In this document: one piece after another, positions 1-8,985 of the stretch
Layout: every line of letters starts with the position of its first letter
Numbering within the stretch: the stretch's first letter is position 1
NCBI GenBank assembly: GCA_905233945.1
Contig: CAJOFY010000002.1
Location: 5,188-69,187 of the forward strand
Origin: an uncultured bacterium
Lineage (GTDB): Bacteria > UBP6 > UBA1177
Direction of reading: 5' to 3'
Length of the DNA stretch: 64,000 bases
Made by a program: the position numbers and the translations under genes
The notes under the pieces: model-generated
Databases searched by the model: none
What the model saw: only the letters and a program-made list of their open reading frames with translations
What the model was told of the DNA's origin: nothing

Positions 1-1775
1 TACTGAGCATCCTGACCGTAGAATTTTTCTCCTTCTGAAGGACATTCGATCTCTTTTTCATTGTCGTAGCACTTGGTCTGTCCGGTGCAGAGATGAGCCA
101 TGCCAGGCTTGCTTTCAATGCATCCTCTGCTCTGTCCCCACCAGTAGTAATTTTCTTCGCAGCCGCAGGTGTAGCGCCGGTCGTCGCGCGGTTTGCATGT
201 ATCTGTCGTATGTTCAAAGCCGGCGCACGGATCCGCATCGCACGGATTTGCGCATTTAACACCGTCCCAGAAATAGTTCTCAACGCATCCGCAGAAGTAT
301 CCGCCCGCATCGCTCAAGTGGCAGATCCCGTCCGAATGTTCCGCATTTCCGCACGGATTGCCGAAGCACGGCGATTCAGCACACTTAACGCCGTCCCAGA
401 AATAATTTTCACTGCAAGGCTCGTTTCTGACACAGACGACATGGTTCTGGCTGTCTGACCCTCCGGTTTTTTCAAGATTCTTTATTTCTCCAGAAGAATA
501 TATGCTTACTCCCGGAGAGTATTCAATATCGGATTTTTGTGTCGTCGATGACCAGAAATAGACCGGAATATTTTCAGGATACGGGAAATCTGCTGAAGGA
601 TCGCTTTTTTCAAAATTCATAAGTGTGGCAAGTTCGTTTATGTTCGGCAGTCTCCAGTCGGAAAAGCCTCCGCTTGTGGATTTCTCGCACTCTGTAATGG
701 CTTCGTTCCACATTTTTCCGCGGGTATAGTTTGCCGTACTCCACATAAATCCGTTTTTGTAGTCCATCACCAGATTTGTATCGATCGATTTGAATGATGC
801 CGATGCATCCACCGGTTCTCCTCGTACGCAGCGGACATTGTACTGCATCGCCTTTTGTCCGGCAGATGAAGTTCTGTCTCCGTATTTTATCAGCCATGCG
901 GAGGAATCCAGGCCCGGGACCGGCATGGAAGACCACAGATAAATTTCTTCCTTTGTGTTCGGAAGCGGTGCCGCAAGCATAAGCTCTTTCGGAAGCGGAA
1001 GCCGCCAGTCGCTGTAACCGCCGTACTCAAGATTTCCGCAGTATTCCGCAGCTTCTTCCCAGCTTAACATCGAATCTGCAACGTTATTCATCCATTCGAT
1101 TTTAAGATTATTATCGATCCTGGTCGGCTCGTTTTTAACGGATTTATTCATTGAAAAACTCTGCGGCGCGCAGAAGCCGAGAGCGGCATAGTCAGCATCC
1201 TGACCGTAAAATTCCTCGCCTGGTTTGCGGCATTTAAGAACTTCCCAGGTGGAATAGCATAAATCAGCGCCGGTGCAGATATTAGCCGGGCCGGGTTTCG
1301 TTTCCGTGCAGCCTTTTCCTGTGCCCCACCAGTAGTAATTCTCCTCGCAGACGCAGGTATAATAAGAAGCATCCTCTCCCCTGCATTCTCCAGTTGAATG
1401 TTCAAAATTCCTGCATGAGACACCGTAGAAACACGGGTTAATGCAGTTTTTTCCGTTCCAAAAGTATTTTTCATTGCAGAGACAGACATAGCTGTCATCG
1501 CCGTCAGGCTCGCATTTTCCGGTGGAGTCCGCTATTTTTCTGCATGGATTCGGATAACACGGATTTTTTACTGTGACATCTGCCTCGTCTGCATCTTCTT
1601 CAGTTTCTTCTTCCTCCGAATCTTCGTAATCTTCATCATTTCCGTATACTTCTTCCTCAGCCGCATCCTCATCCGGCAGAATGCCGCTATCTGCATCGTT
1701 CTCCGTCTTTTTCGAGCCACCGCACGAAACGGTTAAAAATATCAGCGTGATAAGGAAAAGAAGGAGTTTTTTCAT
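1..1775 (-). CDS. DUF1566/EGF-like repeat lipoprotein, third of a tandem trio (3' end outside window)
   Basis: The frame is open from the ATG at 1775 to the left edge, giving at least 591 codons without a stop. The N-terminus is a lipoprotein signal (MKKLLLFLITLIFLTVSC) with Cys18 as the likely lipidated residue, followed by GGSKKTE and an acidic tether rich in D/E. Then come two EGF-like Cys-rich units, the CTG..CY....GQDA.YA linker, and DUF1566 domains recognisable by YC..LEY.GY.DWRLP, a W.SS strand and a closing VRCVRGE. A second Cys-rich block and a second linker follow at the left edge. RBS AAGGTG lies just upstream; the gene starts 10 bases after the previous one stops, so it is the distal gene of the operon read leftwards from 7289. 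Function unknown; a surface-exposed binding or adhesion role is an inference. Confidence 0.88.
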   Translation of the reverse strand, partial: MKKLLLFLITLIFLTVSCGGSKKTENDADSGILPDEDAAEEEVYGNDEDYEDSEEEETEEDADEADVTVKNPCYPNPCRKIADSTGKCEPDGDDSYVCLCNEKYFWNGKNCINPCFYGVSCRNFEHSTGECRGEDASYYTCVCEENYYWWGTGKGCTETKPGPANICTGADLCYSTWEVLKCRKPGEEFYGQDADYAALGFCAPQSFSMNKSVKNEPTRIDNNLKIEWMNNVADSMLSWEEAAEYCGNLEYGGYSDWRLPLPKELMLAAPLPNTKEEIYLWSSMPVPGLDSSAWLIKYGDRTSSAGQKAMQYNVRCVRGEPVDASASFKSIDTNLVMDYKNGFMWSTANYTRGKMWNEAITECEKSTSGGFSDWRLPNINELATLMNFEKSDPSADFPYPENIPVYFWSSTTQKSDIEYSPGVSIYSSGEIKNLEKTGGSDSQNHVVCVRNEPCSENYFWDGVKCAESPCFGNPCGNAEHSDGICHLSDAGGYFCGCVENYFWDGVKCANPCDADPCAGFEHTTDTCKPRDDRRYTCGCEENYYWWGQSRGCIESKPGMAHLCTGQTKCYDNEKEIECPSEGEKFYGQDAQ

Positions 1776-1785
1776 GATTTCACCT

Positions 1786-4209
1786 TTATTTATCAGCACA
1801 CTTTTCTCCGTTCCAGAATTTTCCGTTTTCGCACGGGTCGTTTGCAACACAGAATGTGTACACGGATTTGTATTCTTTAGGCGAGTAGAAATATTCTGCT
1901 GATGCATTCACTGCATTTGTTGTGGAAAGATGAGTTGAAGTGCTGAAATTCCATGAATATTCCTTGATGTTGGGCAGCCTCCAGTCAGAAATTCCGGCAT
2001 AATCAAGTTCCGAACAGTATTTCAGAGCCTCGGCCCATGTGTGGTTCAAATTTTCAGTTTTCACAAAAATCAGGTTTTTGTCATAACTCAACAGGAGATC
2101 CTTATAAGTTTCACTTGTAAACGTTTCTGACTTGCTGCTTTCACCTCTGACACAGCGTATGTTTAATGAAAACGGGCGTTTTTTCGGTTCGTTGTCCGAT
2201 GAAGTTGTAACATTGGATGTGATGTAAGGTTCTGCCGTGAAATTGATCACCTTGGCTTCATTATCGCATGTGGTGTATGTGGAACCGCCGGCACCTGGGC
2301 TGCCTGAACCGTGCTCGGAACAAACCTGCACAGTGTTGCTTGTCCAGAAAGCCGTTGTATATTCAGGAAAATATCCGGTATCGATCAGAGGCGGATATCT
2401 GCCGAAATCTGCGATAATTATAAATTCTTCCAGCGACGGCAGTCTCCAGTCGTCGTAACCGCCGTAAGTGAGATTTCCGCAGTACGAAAGCACGTCTTCA
2501 TAGTAAAGTTCTTCTATCGGCGGAATATTTTTCTGCCACCTAAGTCCTGTATTGTTGTCCGCTACAACAGGTTCTCCGGGAACGGTTTCTTCGATTGAAA
2601 AACTTTGCGGAACGCAGTAACCGAGTCTTGCATAATGCGCATCCTGGCCGGAAAACTCTTCTCCTTCCGCCGGGCAGGGAATCTCTTTTTCGTTGTCGTA
2701 GCATTTAAGCTGGCCTGTACAGATGTTCTCAGCCGCCGGCTTTTGTGTGCGGCAGCCTATATTATTACCGCGCCAGTAGTAGCCGTTATCACAGCTGCAC
2801 GAATAGGTAAAAGCATTTTCAGCTCTGCATTTTCCGGAAGCGTGTTCAAATTTTCCGCAATCAATGCCGGCACACGGATCGACGCATTTTTCACCGTTCC
2901 AGAAATATCCGTCAATGCATCCGCAGGAATATTTTTCCAGATCCTCTACATGACATTTTCCGTCGGAATGTTCTTTGTTGCCGCACGGATTCGGACTGCA
3001 GGGCGACACACATTCCTCCCCGTTCCAGAAGAAACCTCTTCTGCACAACTCGTTTCTGACACACACAATGTTGAAGTTGCTTGTTTTGAAAGAGCCTTCG
3101 CCAGCGCCGTCAATAGGTTCAACAACGAGAGCTTTTTCTTCGTTGATTGTTGTAGAAGACCAGAAATACGAATAATTCCACCATAAATAGTACATGGAAT
3201 TTTTCATTTGCTGTTCAAGTCCCGGAAGAAGTGCAGCCGGTCTATCTTTGGCGTGATCCACAATAGAATAAAGTTCGTTGATGTTTGGAAGTCTCCAGTC
3301 GGAAAAGCCGGCGTAAGTCAAATCTTCGCAAAAGGCAAGCGCATCATGCCAGTTACCGTAACTGTATTGCCTTAACCATGCGAGAGATGTTTCGTAATCT
3401 ATATCTATCGCTTTACCGGCAACATAGACTGTTTCAGTTGACGGATGAGTTTGCAGCGGCTCGCCTCTGACACAGCGCACATACTTTTTTTGAGTTTTTT
3501 CAGGCGGCCATACCCAGCCGGAGTTGTTATCGACATACCATGCATATAAATCACTCATAACAAACTCCTGCGCAGACCACACATTAAGACTTTCCTCGGA
3601 ATATGAAGAATAATTTCTGACACTCATCAGTTCTTTGGGAAACGGCAGTCTCCAGTCATCGTGACCGGCATATTCAAGTTTGTCACAATATTCAACAGCT
3701 TCATCCCAAGTGTAGGTTGAATCTGCAATTTCTTTCATCCATTCGATTTTCAGATTGTTGTCTAATAATGTAGGTTCGTCTTTGACAGAATTTTTTGTCG
3801 AAAAATCTTTTTCAATGCAGTAACCGAGTTTTGCGTACTGATAATCCTGGCCGTAAAAATCTTTTCCCTCTTTCGGACATGTTGTTCCTGTTTTGGCGTC
3901 ATAACACTCTCTCTGGCCGGTGCAGATGTTTGCGTAGGTTATCTTTTTGCATCCCGGATTTGCCCAGAAATAGCCTTCGACACAGTCGCATTCGTAAGCT
4001 TTCTCCTCAATGTTGGCAAAGTTTCCGCACGGATTTTCCTTTTCGGCATCTTCAGACACTTCCTCCTCAGCCGCATCCTCGTCCGGCAGAATGTCACTAT
4101 CGGCATCACTATCCGTCTTTTTCGAACCGCCGCACGAAACGGTGAGAAATACCGCTGTAACAAGTAAAAAAAGAAGTGTTTTCGCTGTATCAGTTATTCT
4201 CCGTTCCAT
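1786..4209 (-). CDS. DUF1566/EGF-like repeat lipoprotein, second of a tandem trio
   Basis: A 807-residue predicted lipoprotein. The signal segment TLLFLLVTAVFLTVSC ends in a lipobox Cys, then GGSKKTDSDADSD and an acidic tether. Four DUF1566 units are visible, each with a W-rich start, a YC..L.YAG..DWRLP core and a terminal CVR, at roughly residues 150-250, 265-390, 535-690 and 705-795. Between them are EGF-like units (C..NPCG..EHSDGKC) and two linkers ending FxGQDxxYAxLGYC. The chosen ATG has AAGGAG seven bases upstream and overlaps the last 16 bases of the preceding gene, which suggests translational coupling. The protein is closely similar in plan to both neighbours and probably arose by tandem duplication. 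DUF1566 (Lcl C-terminal-like) has no assigned activity; export to the cell surface is inferred. Confidence 0.92.
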   Translation of the reverse strand: MERRITDTAKTLLFLLVTAVFLTVSCGGSKKTDSDADSDILPDEDAAEEEVSEDAEKENPCGNFANIEEKAYECDCVEGYFWANPGCKKITYANICTGQRECYDAKTGTTCPKEGKDFYGQDYQYAKLGYCIEKDFSTKNSVKDEPTLLDNNLKIEWMKEIADSTYTWDEAVEYCDKLEYAGHDDWRLPFPKELMSVRNYSSYSEESLNVWSAQEFVMSDLYAWYVDNNSGWVWPPEKTQKKYVRCVRGEPLQTHPSTETVYVAGKAIDIDYETSLAWLRQYSYGNWHDALAFCEDLTYAGFSDWRLPNINELYSIVDHAKDRPAALLPGLEQQMKNSMYYLWWNYSYFWSSTTINEEKALVVEPIDGAGEGSFKTSNFNIVCVRNELCRRGFFWNGEECVSPCSPNPCGNKEHSDGKCHVEDLEKYSCGCIDGYFWNGEKCVDPCAGIDCGKFEHASGKCRAENAFTYSCSCDNGYYWRGNNIGCRTQKPAAENICTGQLKCYDNEKEIPCPAEGEEFSGQDAHYARLGYCVPQSFSIEETVPGEPVVADNNTGLRWQKNIPPIEELYYEDVLSYCGNLTYGGYDDWRLPSLEEFIIIADFGRYPPLIDTGYFPEYTTAFWTSNTVQVCSEHGSGSPGAGGSTYTTCDNEAKVINFTAEPYITSNVTTSSDNEPKKRPFSLNIRCVRGESSKSETFTSETYKDLLLSYDKNLIFVKTENLNHTWAEALKYCSELDYAGISDWRLPNIKEYSWNFSTSTHLSTTNAVNASAEYFYSPKEYKSVYTFCVANDPCENGKFWNGEKCADK

Positions 4210-7200
4210 CCGTCGTCTCCTTCAACACAGGATTTTTCCTGGGAATTCCATGAATAACCTTCGGCGCAACCGCACGAGTAGGAAGAATAGCTGACTGTGC
4301 ATATTCCGTCGGAATTGGCGATGCCGGTGCATGGGTTGGGAGTGCACAAGTCCTCCCTGCATGATGAACCAGACACCCAGACATATCCTTCGATGCAGCC
4401 GCATCTGAATCCTTCCGTTTCATCGTCGTAACATTCATCCGTGCTCTTTTTTGTGTCGGGACATGGATTTGAATCGCAGTTTCTCGTACATCTGTGACTT
4501 TTGAAATTCCAATAAAAAGGTTCCTCACAGCCGCAGTAGAATCTTCCGCTTTCCTCCTCATGACACTCTCCGTCGGAATGAGAGTAGGACGAGCACGGGT
4601 TTCCTTCGCAGGTTCTAAGACATTCCTTTTCGTCGGAATTCCAGAACGATTTTTCGGAACATTCGCAGTAGTAACCGTTTTTTTCCTTGGCACTGACTAT
4701 GCAGTTTCCTGTGCTGTAAGCCTGCGCTGCGCACGGATTGGGCTCGCACGGATTTTCTTTGATGCAGACTTCGCCGTTCCATATTGTGCCGCCGCTGCAC
4801 GGATTGTCGGTGACACAGCGCGTGTAAATATAGCTTGAATCTGTTTTATCCCGGTAATTGTCGTAATGAGCGTCTCCCCGGCAGTCACCGTAATCGACAA
4901 TCCACGCTTTTTCAGGTTTGTCATAAACTGTTGTGGATGACCAGTGGAAACTGCTCGGATAAGTCTCGTACCAGTAACCCACATAATAGGAAGATGAATA
5001 ACCGTAGCACGGCGTAAAATACTCCAGCAGCTCGTTTTTATTGGGCAGTCTCCAGTTTGAAAGTCCGCCGAGATCCAGTTTTTCGCAGTATTTAAGAGCG
5101 TTCTCCCAGCCGTAGGATTTTGTTCCTGCCTGCCAGATCAAAGTTCCTTTTGAATTAAAGGCTATTTCCGGATCTTTTTTGTTGCTCCCCACAAGGACAT
5201 CGAATGTCTTTTCAGGCAGCTGCTCTCCCCTGACGCAGCGGACATAATTTTGAACCATAAAAGAGGCTGTCTTTGAAATTCCTATCGAAAAATCGACACC
5301 CCAGTGTGAACTTGTTGAATCAGTTGCCAGCGGATCGTGCGGTCCGCCGGATGCCCACGATGTGCTGACAAATGACGAGCTTATGAAATATTCAGGCGGC
5401 GTATCGGGGAAATAATATGTGTTTATTGCAGGGTTTACCTTTTCACTGTCTACGATTGAATGAAGTTCAAGTATTGTCGGAAGTCTCCAGTCGTCGTGTC
5501 CGCCGTAAGAGAGATTTTCGCAGTAATCGAACGCTTCTTCGCACGGATAGCTGTAAGAAAAACAGCTGGTTATCGGCTTTGACAGTTTCTGCTGCCACTC
5601 GAGACCGGTATTGTTGTCAATGACAACCGGCTCGTTTCTGACGCTTTTGTCAACAGAAAAACTCTGCGGGATACATACTCCAAGGCCTGCATACTGCGCA
5701 TCCTGGCCGAAAAAATCCTCTTCTTCAGCCTGGCATTCGATCTCTTTGTCATTGTCGTAACACCCGCTCTGCCCGGTACATACATTTCCCGGTCCCGGCT
5801 CTTTTTCGACACAGCCGTTTTCCTCGTTCCACCAGCGGTAATTTCCAGTGCAGCCGCAACTGTAACGGAATGCGTCAATCGGTTCGCACTTCTGATCAGA
5901 ATGCAGAAACTTTTTGCACGGATTTTTGTCGCAGGGATTCACGCATTTTTTTCCGTCCCAGAAATATTTCTCAGTACATCCGCATGAAAAGCTCTTCATA
6001 CTGTTGATAAAACATTTGCCGTCAGAGTTCAGGAAGTTTTTGCAGGAATTGTCGCTGCACGGCGACTTGACACATTCTTTACCGCTCAGGAAATAACCTT
6101 TTTCGCACGGCTCGCTTCTTACGCAGATAACGCGTGCCTGCTCATACTTCTTGACGTTTGATATCTCTCCCGTGAAAATATTGGCGGAAAGAGCATATAT
6201 TGCATAGCTCGTGTTTACATCCTGGGTTGTTGACGACCACCATGCATCATATCTGAAATTATTTCCCGCATATGGAAAATTCGAAGCAGGGTTCTCTTTT
6301 TTAAAATTTACAAGCGAAAGAAGTTCGTTGATGTTTGGAAGTCTCCAGTCTGAAAAACCTGCATGCGTCGAGTTTTCGCAGTAGGCAAGAGCATCCATCC
6401 ATGATTTCGCGCCGGTATATGCAGTATTCCAAAAAAAACTGTTTATATGATCAAGAACCAGATCTTTTCCGATAGTTTCAAATAGTACAGAAACTTCCTT
6501 CTGTCCTCCGCGGACACACCGAACACTGTTTGTTTCACTCTTTTCAGCAGTGCTCAGATACCTTGAATTAACATGGATTTTCCATGCGTAAGAATCCTGC
6601 TTTGCCTGAGATGACCAAAGATATTTCTGCGGATTCAGCAGCGGTGCCGTGAACATCAGTTCTTTAGGCGACGGCAGCCGCCAGTCTTTGAAACCTTTAT
6701 ATTCAAGTTCATCGCAGTATTTTACAGCTTCATCCCAGCTATAGTCTGAATCCGCGAGCTTACGCATCCATGCGATTTTCAGATTGTTGTCTAAAGTGAT
6801 CTCTTCGCTGCCGGCAGCAATTGTCGACGAAAAATTTTTAGGAATACAAGTTCCTTTCTCAGCATAATGCCTGTCCTGCCCGTAAAAATCCTCTCCTTCT
6901 TTGGAACATGTCATACTGACATCACGGTTATAGCATTGTTTCTGTCCCGTACAGATGCTGGCGTATGTTATTTTCCTGCATCCGGGATTTGCCCAGAAGT
7001 AGCCTTCGGCACATCCGCATTCAAAGCCGCCCTCCTCTCTGTCGGTGCAGGTTCCGTCAACATTCGCAAAATTTTCGCAATGAATTGACTCAGCGGCTCC
7101 AGCATCTTCTTCCGCATACTCTTCCTCATCTTCTGTTTCTTCATCATTATTTTCTTCTGTCCCGTCAAAATCCGCAGCATCCTCATCCGGCAGAATATCG

Positions 7201-7289
7201 TTGTCAGTAACATTTTCAGTTTTTTTCGAACCGCCGCATGAAACAGCCAGAAATATCAGAGAGATAAGGAAAAGAAGGAGTTTTTTCAT
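4194..7289 (-). CDS. DUF1566/EGF-like repeat lipoprotein, first of a tandem trio
   Basis: A 1031-residue predicted lipoprotein beginning MKKLLLFLISLIFLAVSC; an in-frame upstream ATG at 7352 is rejected because GGAGG sits eight bases before 7289 and the signal peptide starts there. After an acidic tether there are four DUF1566 units (DWRLPSPKEL, DWRLPNINEL, DWRLPTILEL, NWRLPNKNEL). They are separated by EGF-like Cys modules and two CTGQ..CYxxx..GQD..YA linkers. The last 200 residues are an array of five or so EGF-like units (NPC...S.G.C......C.C.E.Y.WN...C). It is the promoter-proximal gene of the operon. The calcium-loop-like and Cys-rich architecture fits an extracellular protein, but no enzymatic motif is visible and the ligand is unknown. 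Confidence 0.92.
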   Translation of the reverse strand: MKKLLLFLISLIFLAVSCGGSKKTENVTDNDILPDEDAADFDGTEENNDEETEDEEEYAEEDAGAAESIHCENFANVDGTCTDREEGGFECGCAEGYFWANPGCRKITYASICTGQKQCYNRDVSMTCSKEGEDFYGQDRHYAEKGTCIPKNFSSTIAAGSEEITLDNNLKIAWMRKLADSDYSWDEAVKYCDELEYKGFKDWRLPSPKELMFTAPLLNPQKYLWSSQAKQDSYAWKIHVNSRYLSTAEKSETNSVRCVRGGQKEVSVLFETIGKDLVLDHINSFFWNTAYTGAKSWMDALAYCENSTHAGFSDWRLPNINELLSLVNFKKENPASNFPYAGNNFRYDAWWSSTTQDVNTSYAIYALSANIFTGEISNVKKYEQARVICVRSEPCEKGYFLSGKECVKSPCSDNSCKNFLNSDGKCFINSMKSFSCGCTEKYFWDGKKCVNPCDKNPCKKFLHSDQKCEPIDAFRYSCGCTGNYRWWNEENGCVEKEPGPGNVCTGQSGCYDNDKEIECQAEEEDFFGQDAQYAGLGVCIPQSFSVDKSVRNEPVVIDNNTGLEWQQKLSKPITSCFSYSYPCEEAFDYCENLSYGGHDDWRLPTILELHSIVDSEKVNPAINTYYFPDTPPEYFISSSFVSTSWASGGPHDPLATDSTSSHWGVDFSIGISKTASFMVQNYVRCVRGEQLPEKTFDVLVGSNKKDPEIAFNSKGTLIWQAGTKSYGWENALKYCEKLDLGGLSNWRLPNKNELLEYFTPCYGYSSSYYVGYWYETYPSSFHWSSTTVYDKPEKAWIVDYGDCRGDAHYDNYRDKTDSSYIYTRCVTDNPCSGGTIWNGEVCIKENPCEPNPCAAQAYSTGNCIVSAKEKNGYYCECSEKSFWNSDEKECLRTCEGNPCSSYSHSDGECHEEESGRFYCGCEEPFYWNFKSHRCTRNCDSNPCPDTKKSTDECYDDETEGFRCGCIEGYVWVSGSSCREDLCTPNPCTGIANSDGICTVSYSSYSCGCAEGYSWNSQEKSCVEGDDGWNGE

Positions 7290-7324
7290 TGGAACCTCCC
7301 CAGTAAAAAAATAAAAAACGTTAT

Positions 7325-7352
7325 ATTTTAGGAATTTTGAAAAAAATTTCAA
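7325..7352 (-). promoter_or_regulatory. Promoter of the tandem lipoprotein operon
   Basis: Reading leftwards, TTGAAA at 7352-7347 and TAAAAT at 7330-7325 are separated by 16 bases, matching the layout seen before several other genes here. It lies 36 bases upstream of the ATG at 7289. Confidence 0.55.
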
Positions 7353-7360
7353 TAAAATAC

Positions 7361-7415
7361 GTCATGTTGAACGGACGTGAAACATCTCTTGGATTCTTCG
7401 CCCGCTCAGAATGAC
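7361..7415. repeat. 55-bp palindromic composite intergenic repeat
   Basis: The segment begins GTCATGTTGAAC and ends CTCAGAATGAC, so its tips GTCAT/ATGAC are inverted repeats. The body contains GAAACATCTC and GATTCTTCGCCCGCTC. Sequences of this type (GTCATTCTGAGC...GAAGAATC) are familiar dispersed intergenic repeats in many unrelated bacteria. Only one copy is seen in this window. Confidence 0.45.
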
Positions 7416-7463
7416 CTGGTTTTTGCCAACTGCCTTTTAAGTTGAGTTTTTTGTACTTCAACA

Positions 7464-7514
7464 ACACTTTTATCAAGATAAAAATGTGTTTTGTTGACAC
7501 TTTTATCAAGATAA
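7464..7514 (+). promoter_or_regulatory. Duplicated operator-like repeat before the AAA/DUF4143 gene
   Basis: The 18-base sequence ACACTTTTATCAAGATAA occurs twice, at 7464-7481 and 7497-7514, spaced 33 bases start to start (about three helical turns). Each copy contains the dyad TTATC-AA-GATAA. The second copy lies in the promoter spacer, so binding there would block RNA polymerase. The binding protein is not known. Confidence 0.6.
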
Positions 7515-7522
7515 TATATGAT
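7494..7522 (+). promoter_or_regulatory. Strong sigma70-like promoter of the AAA/DUF4143 ATPase gene
   Basis: TTGACA (7494-7499), 17-base spacer, TATGAT (7517-7522). The spacer holds most of the second operator repeat. Confidence 0.65.
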
Positions 7523-7561
7523 TCCTTGTTTTTTTGCGGTTCAAAATCGAGGTAAAAAATT

Positions 7562-8863
7562 ATGAAAAGAGCGGCAATGCGAGAGCTTGCGGAGTGGAAA
7601 AAGAGCAAGATCCATAAACCTTTGATACTCCGTGGAGCGCGTCAGACTGGGAAAACATGGCTTCTCAAAGAGTTCGGACGTCTGTTTTTTCAGGACACGG
7701 TCTACATAAATTTTGAGAACGAACCCCGTTTCAGGGATCTTTTCAAAGAGGATTTCGACACGAAGCGGATAATTTCGACTATTCAGCTTTTTTACGGAAA
7801 AAAGATCGTCCCGAAAACCACTCTTATTATTTTTGACGAAATTCAGGCGGCGGAAGGAGCTTTGACTTCGCTGAAATACTTCTGCGAAAACGCTCCCGAA
7901 TACTACATTGCGGCAGCTGCTTCGCTTTTGGGGATCGCGATGCACGAAAACCAGTCGTTTCCGGTCGGAAAAGTCTCGTTTTTAGATCTTTATCCTCTCT
8001 CTTTTTCGGAATTTCTCGTGGCTTCGGGGATGGAGATGCTTCTTGAAGCAATGTTCAGGCAGGAGTGGAAAACTCTCGAAACTTTTCACGGCGAGCTGAT
8101 GAATCTGCTGAAAACATATCTTTATGTCGGAGGAATGCCGGAAGTCGTGATGAAATGGCTTGAAACGCATGATTATTCCGAGGTGAGGACAATTCAGCAC
8201 GAAATTCTGCGCTCATATCAGGCCGATTTTTCAAAACACGCGCCGTCGGGACAGGTCCCGAGGCTTGATATGGTCTGGGAAAGCCTTCCGGCACAGCTTG
8301 CGAAGGAAAATAAAAAATTTGTTTACGGTGTGATCCGTGAAGGGGCGAGGGCGAAGGATTTCGAACTTGCGATAATGTGGCTAGTCAACTGCGGGATCGT
8401 GCTGAAATCACATCGGGTCAGCACTCCGAAAATGCCGCTTAAAGCCTATCAGGATATGTCGGTGTTCAAACTTTTTATGGTCGATGTAGGGCTTCTCGGC
8501 GCATCAGCAGGACTTTCCGCGACTGCTCTTATCGACGGGAACCGCATAATGACTGAATTTAAAGGTGCTTTGACCGAGCAGTATGTCATGCAGGAACTCA
8601 AAACATTGAATTTAGACTACATCGGCTACTGGACGAACGAGCGAAGCACTTCGGAAGTAGATTTCGTGATCCAGAAAGAAAACAGCGTCATTCCGATAGA
8701 GGTGAAATCGGGCGAAAACCTGCGCTCAAGAAGCTTCACGCTTTTCTGTCAGAATTTCAGCCCAGACAAAGCGTTGAAAACCTCCGCGCTTCCTTACCGC
8801 GAAGACAAAACCGTTCTGAATGTTCCTCTTTACGGGATATCGGCGGTGATGAAAAGCTTGTAG
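7562..8863 (+). CDS. AAA family ATPase with C-terminal DUF4143 (PD-(D/E)xK-like) domain
   Basis: A 433-residue protein of the AAA_14/DUF4143 family. Walker A GARQTGKT is at residues 25-32 and Walker B IIFDEIQ ends at 95. SLLG at 121-124 is the usual family motif, although the normal T-G before it is replaced by alanines. The C-terminal half contains EVDFVI....IPIEVKSGEN at 365-386, the Asp and Glu-x-Lys pattern of a nuclease-like fold. These proteins are widespread as isolated, often multicopy accessory genes; their cellular role is not established and ATP-dependent DNA handling or defence is only inferred. A GAGG-type RBS precedes the ATG. Its own promoter with duplicated operator repeats suggests tight repression. 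Confidence 0.9.
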   Translation: MKRAAMRELAEWKKSKIHKPLILRGARQTGKTWLLKEFGRLFFQDTVYINFENEPRFRDLFKEDFDTKRIISTIQLFYGKKIVPKTTLIIFDEIQAAEGALTSLKYFCENAPEYYIAAAASLLGIAMHENQSFPVGKVSFLDLYPLSFSEFLVASGMEMLLEAMFRQEWKTLETFHGELMNLLKTYLYVGGMPEVVMKWLETHDYSEVRTIQHEILRSYQADFSKHAPSGQVPRLDMVWESLPAQLAKENKKFVYGVIREGARAKDFELAIMWLVNCGIVLKSHRVSTPKMPLKAYQDMSVFKLFMVDVGLLGASAGLSATALIDGNRIMTEFKGALTEQYVMQELKTLNLDYIGYWTNERSTSEVDFVIQKENSVIPIEVKSGENLRSRSFTLFCQNFSPDKALKTSALPYREDKTVLNVPLYGISAVMKSL

Positions 8864-8921
8864 TCAGAGTGTTTGAGGGATAGCTAAATCCCGTCAGAAT
8901 CTGGCGTTTCGAGTTTGTCGA

Positions 8922-8985
8922 TTCGCCACTTCGGTATAACGATATAACGGAATATCGATATATCGACAAAATTAGCGGCGGCGAA
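8922..8985. repeat. Dispersed palindromic intergenic repeat, copy 1
   Basis: Tips TTCGCC (8922-8927) and GGCGAA (8980-8985) are inverted repeats. The interior includes CGGTATAACGATATAACGG and the perfect 12-base palindrome TCGATATATCGA (8955-8966). It matches the copies at 12662-12719 and 48815-48908. Its right end supplies the stop codon and last Arg codons of the minus-strand methyltransferase gene. Confidence 0.7.

Noticed and set aside
7371-7385. ACGTGAAACAT, resembling half of a parS site
   Set aside because: Only the right half matches the ParB-binding palindrome; the left half is TTGAACGG and the bases belong to the 55-bp intergenic repeat.
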